This document shows positions 36,138-42,815 of a stretch of DNA of 64,000 nucleotides, in pieces. Each line of letters starts with the position of its first letter. Positions within the stretch are counted from its first letter, which is position 1. The notes beneath the pieces are model-generated. The model made no database searches, was not told the origin of the DNA, and saw only the letters and a program-made list of their open reading frames with translations. The stretch lies in contig CAVRIT010000001.1 of NCBI GenBank assembly GCA_963721345.1, positions 310,001-374,000 of the forward strand, given 5' to 3'. A program made the position numbers and the translations under genes. Source of the DNA: JACDAN01 sp963721345 (GTDB lineage: Bacteria > Actinomycetota > Thermoleophilia > Gaiellales > Gaiellaceae).

Positions 36138-37093
36138 CAGGCCTTCAGCGCCGCCCGTAGTCGAGCCGAGCCGGCACGCGGGTTGGCGGCGACCTCGTCC
36201 GCGCCGGGCCGCAGCGCCTTCTTCGTCAGCACGCGCAGCGTCGGCTCCTGGCCGCACACGCACACCGGGAAGTCGGGCGGGCAGGTGCACCCCTTCTCCT
36301 CCCGCCGGAAGAACCGCTTGACGATCCGGTCCTCGAGCGAGTGGAAGCTGATCACGGCGATACGACCGCCCGGCCGCAACACCTCGAGCGCGGCGGGCAG
36401 CGCGGCCTCGAGGCCGCCGAGCTCGTCGTTCACGGCGATCCGAAGCGACTGGAAGACGCGGCGAGCCGGATGCCCCTCGCCGAAGCGCGCGGGCGCCGGG
36501 ATCGCACTCTTGATCGTCTCGACCAGCTCGCTCGTCCGCTCGAACGGCTGCTCTTTGCGGCGACGGACGATCGCCCGCGCGATCTGCCGCGCGTAGCGCT
36601 CCTCTCCGTAACCGCGAAAGATGTCCGTCAGCTCACGCTCGCTCGCTCCGTTGACGAGGTCGCGCGCCGAGTGCTCGGCCGACGGGTCCATCCGCATGTC
36701 CAGCGGGGCGTCGGAGGCGTACGAGAACCCGCGCTCGGGGCGGTCGATCTGCATGCTGGAGACGCCGAGGTCGAAGAGGATCGCGTCGGCGCGCAGGTCG
36801 TTCTCCGCGAGCCGCTCCAACACTGACGCGAAGTCGCCGCGCAGGAAGCGCGTCGACACGCCCGCGCGACGCTGGAACGACTCGAAGTACGGTCGGACGC
36901 TCGGGTCGCGGTCGATCGCGATGTACTTCCCGCCGCCCTGGAGGTCGGCGGCAAGCTGCGCCGCGTGGCCACCCGAGCCAAATGTCGCGTCGATCACGGT
37001 CTCGCCCGGCTGCACGTCGAGCAGCCGGCGAACTTCGTCGGCCAGGACCGGTACGTGATCAGTCGCGTTGGGCTGCAAGACGCTCGGCAACAT
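36137..37093 (-). CDS. rsmH: 16S rRNA (cytosine(1402)-N4)-methyltransferase
   Basis: This SAM-dependent enzyme (formerly MraW) methylates C1402 in the ribosomal P site. Motif I is VIDATFGSGGHAAQL, then IAIDRDPSV, ILFDLGVSSMQIDRPERGFS, DMRMDPSAEHSARDLVNGAS, ARRVFQSLRIAVNDELGGLE and GGRIAVISFHSLEDRIVKRF. The ATG at 37093 is preferred over longer frames because AGGGAG lies 8 nt upstream. It sits inside the end of mraZ, a 35-base overlap typical of this pair. 318 aa. Confidence 0.95.
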   Translation of the reverse strand: MLPSVLQPNATDHVPVLADEVRRLLDVQPGETVIDATFGSGGHAAQLAADLQGGGKYIAIDRDPSVRPYFESFQRRAGVSTRFLRGDFASVLERLAENDLRADAILFDLGVSSMQIDRPERGFSYASDAPLDMRMDPSAEHSARDLVNGASERELTDIFRGYGEERYARQIARAIVRRRKEQPFERTSELVETIKSAIPAPARFGEGHPARRVFQSLRIAVNDELGGLEAALPAALEVLRPGGRIAVISFHSLEDRIVKRFFRREEKGCTCPPDFPVCVCGQEPTLRVLTKKALRPGADEVAANPRAGSARLRAALKA

Positions 37094-37493
37094 GCTCTGC
37101 ACTCCCTTCCACCTCGTTGAGCTCCCGCCGCCAGGCTTCGCGATCCCAGATCTCGAGGTGATCGGAAACCCCGGCGACAACGACGTCCCGTGAGAGCCCT
37201 GCGTAGCGGAGGAGAGCGGCGGGGATCATGATCCGCCCCTGCTTGTCCAATTCGGCTTCTGCGGCGCCGGAGAAGAAGTGCCGCTGGAGCTTCCGGCCCT
37301 CGCGCTGGAGCGGGTCGAGCGCGCTGACACGAGCCTGGAAGAGCTCGCCCCACTCGGCCGCCGGCCAGGCGTAGAGACAGCCGTCCATGCCGCGGGTGAC
37401 GACCAGGCCCGCCTCGAGCTGCTCCCGGAACTTGGCCGGAAGCGTGAGCCGGTTCTTGTCGTCGATGGTGTGTTCGTATTGTCCGAGAAGCAT
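37059..37493 (-). CDS. mraZ: Transcriptional regulator MraZ
   Basis: This AbrB-fold ring-forming DNA-binding protein opens the cluster and represses its own operon in the species studied. Two SpoVT-AbrB repeats are visible: YEHTIDDKNRLTLPAKFRE and AELDKQGRIMIPAALLRYAG. 144 aa, standard. ATG 37493 begins MLLGQYEHTID. The upstream DNA carries an array of MraZ-type boxes over a promoter, which supports autoregulation. The divergent ECF sigma gene starts about 120 bases away. Confidence 0.96.
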   Translation of the reverse strand: MLLGQYEHTIDDKNRLTLPAKFREQLEAGLVVTRGMDGCLYAWPAAEWGELFQARVSALDPLQREGRKLQRHFFSGAAEAELDKQGRIMIPAALLRYAGLSRDVVVAGVSDHLEIWDREAWRRELNEVEGSAEHVAERLAAQRD

Positions 37494-37513
37494 GATCGGG
37501 CCATCACTGGTCT

Positions 37514-37555
37514 CCCACTTCTCCCCACTTTAGACCACTAGCCCCCACTCTGCAA
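37514..37555 (-). promoter_or_regulatory. mraZ promoter with MraZ operator array
   Basis: On the minus strand four AGTGG-type units (AGTGGGGGCT, AGTGGTCTAA, AGTGGGGAGA, AGTGGGAGAC) follow at an exact 10-base period over 37510-37549, with a degenerate fifth at 37504-37508. This matches the known MraZ site of TGGG repeats with a 10-bp pitch. A promoter overlaps it: TTGCAG (37555-37550), 17 nt, TAAAGT (37532-37527). Bound MraZ would therefore cover the promoter. Confidence 0.75.
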
Positions 37556-37613
37556 CCCCAGATTGCCGAGCGATCGTCATCTCACATTTCGCGCGGCCAC
37601 CACGTTGAAGAGG

Positions 37614-38078
37614 ATGATGGAAGCCGTGGCAGTGCCGCCCTTCGAGCGGTTCTACGAGGAGCACCGGAACGCCGTCTTCGGGCACCTCGTCCGCCTGCTC
37701 GGGCGACAGCGCGCCGAGGACGCATTCCAGGAGACCTTTCTGCGAGCGCTGCGCGGCTATCCCCAGCTGCGGCACGGCCGGTACCTCAAGGCGTGGGTGT
37801 TCACGATCGCCACGAGGGTTGCGGCCGACGAAGGCCGGCGCCGGACACCCGTGCCCGCGATCACGGCGGAGCTCGGCGTCGACGGCGAGCGGCCGGCCTT
37901 CGCCCAGCTGGAGCACCTCGCGGACGAGCTCCCGGACAAGGAACGCGCCGCGGTCGTCCTCCGCTACGGCTACGACTTGACCTACGACCAGATCGCCGAA
38001 GCGCTCGACTCGAGCGAGGCCGCGGCAAGGCAGGCAGCCTCCTCGGGCGTCCGGCGGTTGCGAAGGAGGCTCGCATGA
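37614..38078 (+). CDS. ECF-type RNA polymerase sigma factor
   Basis: This sigma-70 family protein of about 154 aa has region 2 (FERFYEEHRNAVFGHLVRLL, then RAEDAFQETFLRALRG, AWVFTIATRVAADEGRR) and region 4 (LPDKERAAVVLRYGYDLTYD, QIAEALDSSEAAARQAASSG). No anti-sigma gene is adjacent. Instead its TGA overlaps the ogt start (ATGA), with AAGGAGG upstream. ATG 37614 or 37617 are the likeliest starts; earlier TTG 37563 falls in the shared promoter region. Promoter specificity unknown. A link to alkylation stress is inferred only from coupling to ogt. Confidence 0.88.
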   Translation: MMEAVAVPPFERFYEEHRNAVFGHLVRLLGRQRAEDAFQETFLRALRGYPQLRHGRYLKAWVFTIATRVAADEGRRRTPVPAITAELGVDGERPAFAQLEHLADELPDKERAAVVLRYGYDLTYDQIAEALDSSEAAARQAASSGVRRLRRRLA

Positions 38079-38637
38079 GCTCAGTCCCGACAGCAGTCGA
38101 CCGGCGGTTCCGCGAGGCGGCGGCCGACTCGGGCCTGCTCGACGTCCAGTACGCCGTGGCGGAGACACCCGTCGGCCGGCTCTTCCTCGCCGTGACGGAC
38201 CGCGGCGTGTGCCGGATCTCCTACGACGCGGAGCCCGACCGGCAGACCGAGCTTCTCGCGCGGAACTTCGGTGCCCGCATCCTCCGATCGGAGCGCGCGG
38301 TCGACCCGGTGAGGCGCGAGCTCGACGAGTACTTCGAGGGGAAGCGCCGGGACTTCGACCTGCTGGTCGACCTCCGCGTGGCCTCCGACTTCTCGCGAAC
38401 CGTGCTCGAGCAGCTGGCACGCGTGCCCTACGGCGAGGTCACGACCTACGGCTCGCTCGCCGCGCGCAGCGGGCGTCCGCGGGCGGCGCGCGCCGTCGGG
38501 ACGATCATGAACCGCAACCCGATCCCGATCGTCCTCCCCTGCCACGCGTCGTCGGCTCGACGGGAAGCCTGGTGGGCTACGGCGGCGGACTCGACCGGAA
38601 GCGTCAGTTGCTCGACCTCGAGCACGCGCCGATCTGA
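38075..38637 (+). CDS. ogt: Methylated-DNA--protein-cysteine methyltransferase, one frameshift
   Basis: This suicide repair protein removes O6-alkyl groups from guanine. The N-terminal ribonuclease-like domain (VAETPVGRLFLAVTDRGVC) is followed by the winged-helix RVPYGEVTTYGSLAARSGRP, with AVGTIMNRNPIPIVLPCH carrying the acceptor Cys. Just after PCH one C seems to be missing near 38544; restoring it gives RVVGSTGSLVGYGGGLDRK and the normal end. ATG 38075 overlaps the sigma stop by 4 bases and has AAGGAGG upstream. Compare the Cys-less ATL protein at 8097. Confidence 0.9.
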
Positions 38638-38684
38638 GTTCACGGCGAAGGCACCTGCTAGCCTCAACTTGCGGCCCGCAGTCC

Positions 38685-38781
38685 CCGGACCGCGAAGAGT
38701 CCGGCTTCAGCAGAGTAGGTCGGAGCAAGCTGGCCGACGCAAACAGCCTGTCGGCGAGGAAGCTCACCACTGCTGAAAGGA
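38685..38781 (+). ncRNA. Candidate structured leader RNA / riboswitch-like element
   Basis: The leader of the beta-helix gene folds by eye into a hairpin CCGGAC/GTCCGG (38685-38704). It is followed by a closed domain whose 8-bp outer stem is TTCAGCAG (38706-38713) with CTGCTGAA (38770-38777). Inside, CCGAC (38734-38738) can pair either with GTCGG at 38719-38723 or with GTCGG at 38750-38754. The outer stem's 3' strand runs into the ribosome-binding site GAAAGGA, 4 nt before ATG 38786. I could not match it to a named riboswitch. ACGCAAA and nearby GCC faintly recall the c-di-GMP-I core, but the rest does not fit. Confidence 0.4.
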
Positions 38782-38785
38782 TCAC

Positions 38786-40495
38786 ATGCAAGGACTCAGA
38801 CGGATTTTTCTGCTCGCGGGCCTGACCTTCGGGCTCACGGCACTTTGGGCGCCCGTCGCAGGCGCCGACTCGGTCGGCCCGATCACGTTCGAGCCGCCCA
38901 CCTACACGACCGGCAACATCAACGGCCAGAACGGCTGGATGAAGACCGGGCCCTACGACGTCGAGGTTTCCAGCGTCTCGAGCTTCCCGGCCGCGGCCGG
39001 CTACGGCTTCGGCGCTCAGGCGCTTCGCCTCTCCAACGCGGTCACGAGCGGAAGCTTCGGCGACCAGACATTCTCGCCGGGCCTCTCGACCCCGGCCGGT
39101 GAGTCGGGCGCGTCCCACTTCGAGGCGTCCCTCCAGGTCGGTACCGCGCTGACCTCGCTTCAGCCGGACCTGCGCATGACGGTGAGCCCCGACGACGGCA
39201 ACGGGGGCCGCATGAGCTTCCTGCGCTTCGAGGATCAGGCGGACGGCGTGCACGTGATCTTCTTCGACGCCACCAACCCGGGCCCGCACGGCACCGTGTC
39301 GAGCTTCAACCCGACCGACGTCGCCACGATCAGCCGCGGGGCCGCTCATTCGATCCGGTTCTCGATGGACTTCCCGGCCGGGCCGGCCAACGACGTCGTC
39401 AAGATCTTCGTCGACGGCGCTCTCAAGCACACCGGCACGAGCTGGGAGGACTACTACCGCTACGACCCGGAGCAGGTCGGAAACGGCAACGTCGTCCCGA
39501 GCGTCTCCAAGCTGCTCTTCCGGCAGAGCGGCGTCGCGGCGCCGGCCACGCTCGGCAACGGGTACTTGGTCGACAGCGTCGCGCTCGGCTCGGCGACCAC
39601 GAACTGCCAGTTCAAGTTCAGCGGTACGTATATGGACCTGCAGAACAACTGCACGACGGACGGGACGATCTTCATCCCGAACGGCTTCGAGCTACGCGGT
39701 TTCAATCGCACGATCACGGCCATCGACCCGCCCGGCGGCCACTTCGTCGGCGCGGTCGTCCGCAACGCCGGTGCGTCCGCGAGCGTCACGCGCCTCAGGG
39801 TGACGACGAGCGGTCTCGACGACGTCTGTGACGCCGGCGATGCCCGCTTGCGCGGCATCATGCTCGACGGCGCTACGGGCCGGATCAGCTTCAACACGGT
39901 CACGAACATCAACCAGGGCCAGAGCGGCTGCCAGGAGGGGAACGGCATCGAGGTGCGCAACGCGCCCTTCGACGGCACCCACCCCGGCACGAAGTCGGTC
40001 CTCGTCAATGAGAACACGGTCCGCGGCTACCAGAAGACCGGGATCGTCGCGAACGGTGACCTGTCCGTCGACGTCAACCACAACACGGTCGGCGCCTCAT
40101 TCGTCGACAACGAGCTGATCGCAGCGAACAGTATCCAGCTCGGCTTCGGGGCCACCGGCCTCGTCCGCTACAACGACATCACGGGCAACCAGTACTGCGG
40201 TTCTGCAGACGACACGTGGTCGGCCGCGATCCTGCTCTTTGCGCCAGGCGCCGGAGCGACGGTCGCGCACAACACCATCGTCGGAAACTCGGACGTCGGC
40301 ATCTACACCGACGGTACCGGGGCGTCGATCGACCACAACCGCGTCAACGACGTCGGCGCCGACTGCAACCAGTTCGGCTACGACATCGGCATCTGGAACG
40401 ACGGCACCGCGAACGACGTGAGCTACAACACGGTTCGCGGCTTCGACGACGCCTTCCGGGGCGAGGTCGGCCGCTTCAACAACCCGCGCAGCTAG
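38786..40495 (+). CDS. Secreted right-handed parallel beta-helix protein
   Basis: This 569-aa exported protein has a signal peptide (residues 1-28, basic start MQGLRRIF, hydrophobic core, cleavage near VAGADS). The first part (about 30-270) looks like a concanavalin-like jelly roll. The second (about 285-565) is a parallel beta-helix with repeated N-asparagine turns, e.g. VLVNENTVRGYQKTGI, VDVNHNTVGASFVDN, VAHNTIVGNSDVGIY, SIDHNRVNDVG and DVSYNTVRGF. Such helices often bind or cleave polysaccharides, but no catalytic residues can be assigned. SD GAAAGGA precedes ATG 38786, within a structured leader. A hairpin follows the stop. Confidence 0.85.
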   Translation: MQGLRRIFLLAGLTFGLTALWAPVAGADSVGPITFEPPTYTTGNINGQNGWMKTGPYDVEVSSVSSFPAAAGYGFGAQALRLSNAVTSGSFGDQTFSPGLSTPAGESGASHFEASLQVGTALTSLQPDLRMTVSPDDGNGGRMSFLRFEDQADGVHVIFFDATNPGPHGTVSSFNPTDVATISRGAAHSIRFSMDFPAGPANDVVKIFVDGALKHTGTSWEDYYRYDPEQVGNGNVVPSVSKLLFRQSGVAAPATLGNGYLVDSVALGSATTNCQFKFSGTYMDLQNNCTTDGTIFIPNGFELRGFNRTITAIDPPGGHFVGAVVRNAGASASVTRLRVTTSGLDDVCDAGDARLRGIMLDGATGRISFNTVTNINQGQSGCQEGNGIEVRNAPFDGTHPGTKSVLVNENTVRGYQKTGIVANGDLSVDVNHNTVGASFVDNELIAANSIQLGFGATGLVRYNDITGNQYCGSADDTWSAAILLFAPGAGATVAHNTIVGNSDVGIYTDGTGASIDHNRVNDVGADCNQFGYDIGIWNDGTANDVSYNTVRGFDDAFRGEVGRFNNPRS

Positions 40496-40509
40496 CGCGG
40501 CGCTTTTCA

Positions 40510-40549
40510 GCGCACACGGCCGGGGGGCGACCTCCGGCCGTGGCGTGCG
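40510..40549 (+). terminator. Hairpin terminator after the beta-helix gene
   Basis: A 9-bp stem CACGGCCGG (40515-40523) / CCGGCCGTG (40534-40542) is extended by GCGCAC/GTGCGC outside a small bulge. It starts about 15 bases after the stop. There is no U-tract. Confidence 0.55.
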
Positions 40550-40570
40550 CCCTGAGGTCTCCGACTGAGC

Positions 40571-40619
40571 TTGAACATCGCTCTCCGTAAGCGTATGCTT
40601 ACGGTAAGTGAATACTTAC
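40571..40619 (+). promoter_or_regulatory. arsR promoter with two tandem palindromic operators
   Basis: Palindrome 1, CCGTAAGC-N4-GCTTACGG (40585-40604), contains the -10 box TATGCT (40594-40599), which lies 17 nt after the -35 TTGAAC (40571-40576). Palindrome 2, GTAAGT-N4-ACTTAC (40604-40619), covers the predicted transcription start and the GTG start codon at 40608. The shared half-site is GTAAG/CTTAC, as expected for a dimeric ArsR-type autorepressor. Confidence 0.7.
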
Positions 40620-40925
40620 GAAGAGGCGATGAATGCTCTCGGCGACCCGACGAGGCGCGCGATCTTCGAGCAACTCGCGGAGGGCCCGAAGCCCGTCGGC
40701 GAACTGGCGAGCGCGCTCCCCGTCAGCCGGCCGGCGGTCTCGCAGCACCTCCGAGTGCTCAAGGCAGCCGGTCTCGTGACGGAGCGGCCCGATGGCACGC
40801 GCCGCGTGTACCGGATCGAGCCTGACGGGATCGTCGCGCTCCGCGCCTACTTCGAAGGATTCTGGGACCGGGCCCTCGCGCAGTTCGGCGCGGAGGCCGA
40901 GGCACGAGAGAGGAGTAATCGATGA
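40608..40925 (+). CDS. ArsR family transcriptional regulator
   Basis: This 105-aa winged-helix repressor has ALGDPTRRAIFEQLAEGPKP, VGELASALPVSRPAVSQHLR (recognition helix) and VLKAAGLVTERPDGTRRVYR (wing). It has no Cys metal-sensing motif, so it belongs to the metal-free ArsR group usually paired with SRPBCC/AHSA1 proteins, as here: the next gene overlaps by ATGA. With a -10 box ending 8 nt upstream the mRNA would be leaderless from GTG 40608. ATG 40629 (after GAAGAGG) is an alternative start. Two palindromes over its promoter suggest autorepression. Confidence 0.9.
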   Translation: MNTYEEAMNALGDPTRRAIFEQLAEGPKPVGELASALPVSRPAVSQHLRVLKAAGLVTERPDGTRRVYRIEPDGIVALRAYFEGFWDRALAQFGAEAEARERSNR

Positions 40926-41356
40926 GCACAACCGAAGCGCTCGCAGCGATCAACAAGACGGTCATGGTTCAGGCATCGGTCGAGAACGCGTTCGAGACCT
41001 TCACCCGCGGAATCGGCAGCTGGTGGCCGACCGAGTCGCACCGCCTCTTCGACGAGAGCTCCGTCATCTTCGAGGAGCGGGAAGGCGGGCGCGTGTACGA
41101 GCGCTCCGCGGACGGCGAGGAAGGCGACTGGGCCGACGTGATCGCCTGGGAGCCTCCCCGCCACTTCCTGCTCCGCTGGCGAGTCAACCCGAATCGCGGG
41201 CCGACCGAGCTCGACGTTCGCTTCACGGCGGAAGGAGACGGGACGCGCATCGACCTCGAGCACCGCGGCTGGGACGACCCAGAGGGTCGCGCGAACTACC
41301 AGACCGGCTGGGACCCCGTTTTCGCCGCCTATGCCCACGCGCTCGACAGGACGTGA
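40922..41356 (+). CDS. SRPBCC (AHSA1-like) domain protein
   Basis: This 144-aa START/Bet v1-like helix-grip protein, with a hydrophobic ligand cavity, has an N-terminal strand INKTVMVQASVENAFETFTR, then SWWPTESHRL, GGRVYERSADGEEGDWADVI, FLLRWRVNP and DGTRIDLEHRGWD. Members next to ArsR regulators are common and their ligands are mostly unknown. The ATG overlaps the arsR TGA (ATGA), so the two are translated together under the same operators. Confidence 0.88.
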   Translation: MSTTEALAAINKTVMVQASVENAFETFTRGIGSWWPTESHRLFDESSVIFEEREGGRVYERSADGEEGDWADVIAWEPPRHFLLRWRVNPNRGPTELDVRFTAEGDGTRIDLEHRGWDDPEGRANYQTGWDPVFAAYAHALDRT

Positions 41357-41387
41357 CTTTTGTAGACGATGGGAGTAGCCTCGCCGT

Positions 41388-42074
41388 GTGACGTGGCTGT
41401 GGAACTACTTCGCAGCGCGCTTCCGCGACGTCAGCCGGAGCGAGCGCAACGGCTACGCGGTGTGGACCGTGATGGGCTTGGCCGTCGGCATCCCGGAGAT
41501 CTGGGCGGCGATCGCCGGCAGCGACTTCTACTGGCCCACGATCTCGACGACCGTCGGCCACCTTCAGTCGAGGTGGCCGGTGGTCGCACTCATTCCCGTG
41601 GCGTTGATCGTGATGTCGACCTACACCCTGTACCGGGTCGGCGCGGGCAGCGCAGTCGTCCAGACCGATTTCGAGGCCCTCTCCCGTACTCCCCAGGGGC
41701 GGCTCGTCCACGAACAGGTTTCTCCCGCCGACCTGATGACCGGTGCGCCACCGCCCCCGCAGCAGCGGCAGTGGAACGTCATGCCCTACTTCATCGCGGC
41801 GACGGTCGCGGTGATCGGCACCGCCGCGCTCGCCAGCAAAAGCGACAACCGGTTCCTCGTCGGCTACGTCCTGTACTCGCTGATCGCAGTCGTCTGGATC
41901 ATCGTCCCGAACTGCGCCGCCTATCTCTTCAAGCGGGACGTTCCCTACACGACGCTCTTCTTCACGATCCGCTGCCTGAGCCGCCGCCTCCAACTCGTGG
42001 CGGCCTTCGTCGCGGCGCTGCTCGTGATCCTGCTGCTGCACCTCGCCTTCTACCCCTGGCCGAGCGTCCGCTAG
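41388..42074 (+). CDS. Hypothetical polytopic membrane protein
   Basis: The family is not recognised. The 228-aa protein has about five hydrophobic segments: around residues 25-42, 62-80, 130-148, 155-178 and 200-222, with a soluble proline-rich loop (TGAPPPPQQRQW) in the middle. The N-terminus is amphipathic (WNYFAARFRDVSRSERNGY). GTG 41388 lies 6 nt after a TANNNT box (TAGCCT, 41376-41381), itself 17 nt after GTGACT, so the gene probably has its own leaderless promoter. The end abuts the convergent regulator gene with no gap. Confidence 0.7.
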   Translation: MTWLWNYFAARFRDVSRSERNGYAVWTVMGLAVGIPEIWAAIAGSDFYWPTISTTVGHLQSRWPVVALIPVALIVMSTYTLYRVGAGSAVVQTDFEALSRTPQGRLVHEQVSPADLMTGAPPPPQQRQWNVMPYFIAATVAVIGTAALASKSDNRFLVGYVLYSLIAVVWIIVPNCAAYLFKRDVPYTTLFFTIRCLSRRLQLVAAFVAALLVILLLHLAFYPWPSVR

Positions 42075-42722
42075 TCAGTCGGTCAGCGAGTAGCCCACTC
42101 CCCACACGTTCCGGACGAAGTTGCCGCCCGCTGCGGCCAGCTTTCGCCGCAGCCGCGATGCGTGCGAGTCGAGGGTGCGGGTCCGGCCAAGCGAGCGGAA
42201 GCCCCAGACCTCGCGCAGCAGCTCCTCCTTCGTGAAGACGCGCGTGGGCTCTCCCGCGAGCTTTACGAGCAGGTCGTACTCCTTCGCCGCGAGTGTCACC
42301 GGGACGCCGCTCACCGTCACCCGCCGCGCCGCGCGGTCGATCGCGAGCCCGCCGACGGCGATGTGATCGCAGGTCGGCGGCGAGACGCGGCGGAGCACCG
42401 CGCGGATGCGCGCGAGCAGCTCCTCGTAGTGAAACGGCCGCGGGACGTAGTCGTCGCAGCCGCCGTCGAACGCCCGGACCCGGTCGACCGGATCCGAGTC
42501 GTGCCCGCCGAGCACGATGATCGGAACGTCCGCCGCCCGACGACAGAGGTCCGCTGCCAGCGAGTCCGAGGCGAGGACGAGGTCAGGCCGCGTCAGCTCG
42601 AGGAGCGCAAGCGCGTCCCCGTCGCGTGCCTCGACCACGTCGAACCCGTCCAGACGCAGGTGCCGCTCGAGGAACCCGCGCGTCGCGGCCTCTGGCTCGG
42701 CAAGCAGCAGGGCATTCGACAT
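42075..42722 (-). CDS. OmpR-type response regulator with degenerate receiver
   Basis: The C-terminal winged helix is normal (VTLAAKEYDLLVKLAGEPTR, VFTKEELLREVWGF, RLRRKLAAAGGNFVRNVWGV). The receiver keeps the fold but not the chemistry. The metal-site acidic pair is reduced (LLLAEPEA). Residue 52, normally the phospho-Asp in PDLVLLD, is Ser (PDLVLAS, Asp53 follows). The switch Thr is Gly (IIVLGGHD) and the Lys of TKPF is Arg (VPRPF). It is therefore probably phosphorylation-independent. No kinase gene is adjacent. ATG 42722 follows a TANNNT box (TAGCGT on the minus strand) at 7 nt. Confidence 0.85.
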   Translation of the reverse strand: MSNALLLAEPEAATRGFLERHLRLDGFDVVEARDGDALALLELTRPDLVLASDSLAADLCRRAADVPIIVLGGHDSDPVDRVRAFDGGCDDYVPRPFHYEELLARIRAVLRRVSPPTCDHIAVGGLAIDRAARRVTVSGVPVTLAAKEYDLLVKLAGEPTRVFTKEELLREVWGFRSLGRTRTLDSHASRLRRKLAAAGGNFVRNVWGVGYSLTD

Positions 42723-42815
42723 GCCGGCGACGCTACCAATGCGTCCCGCGCGCAACCAGATGTCCTTTCGCGCGAGTTTGCGCCGAACAATCCGCAGGGG
42801 ACAAGGGCGCTGACG

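Noticed and set aside
37504..37549. CCCACT row as a CRISPR-like or tandem repeat array
   Set aside because: Units are only 10 bases, lie between a promoter and mraZ, and match the known MraZ operator pattern.
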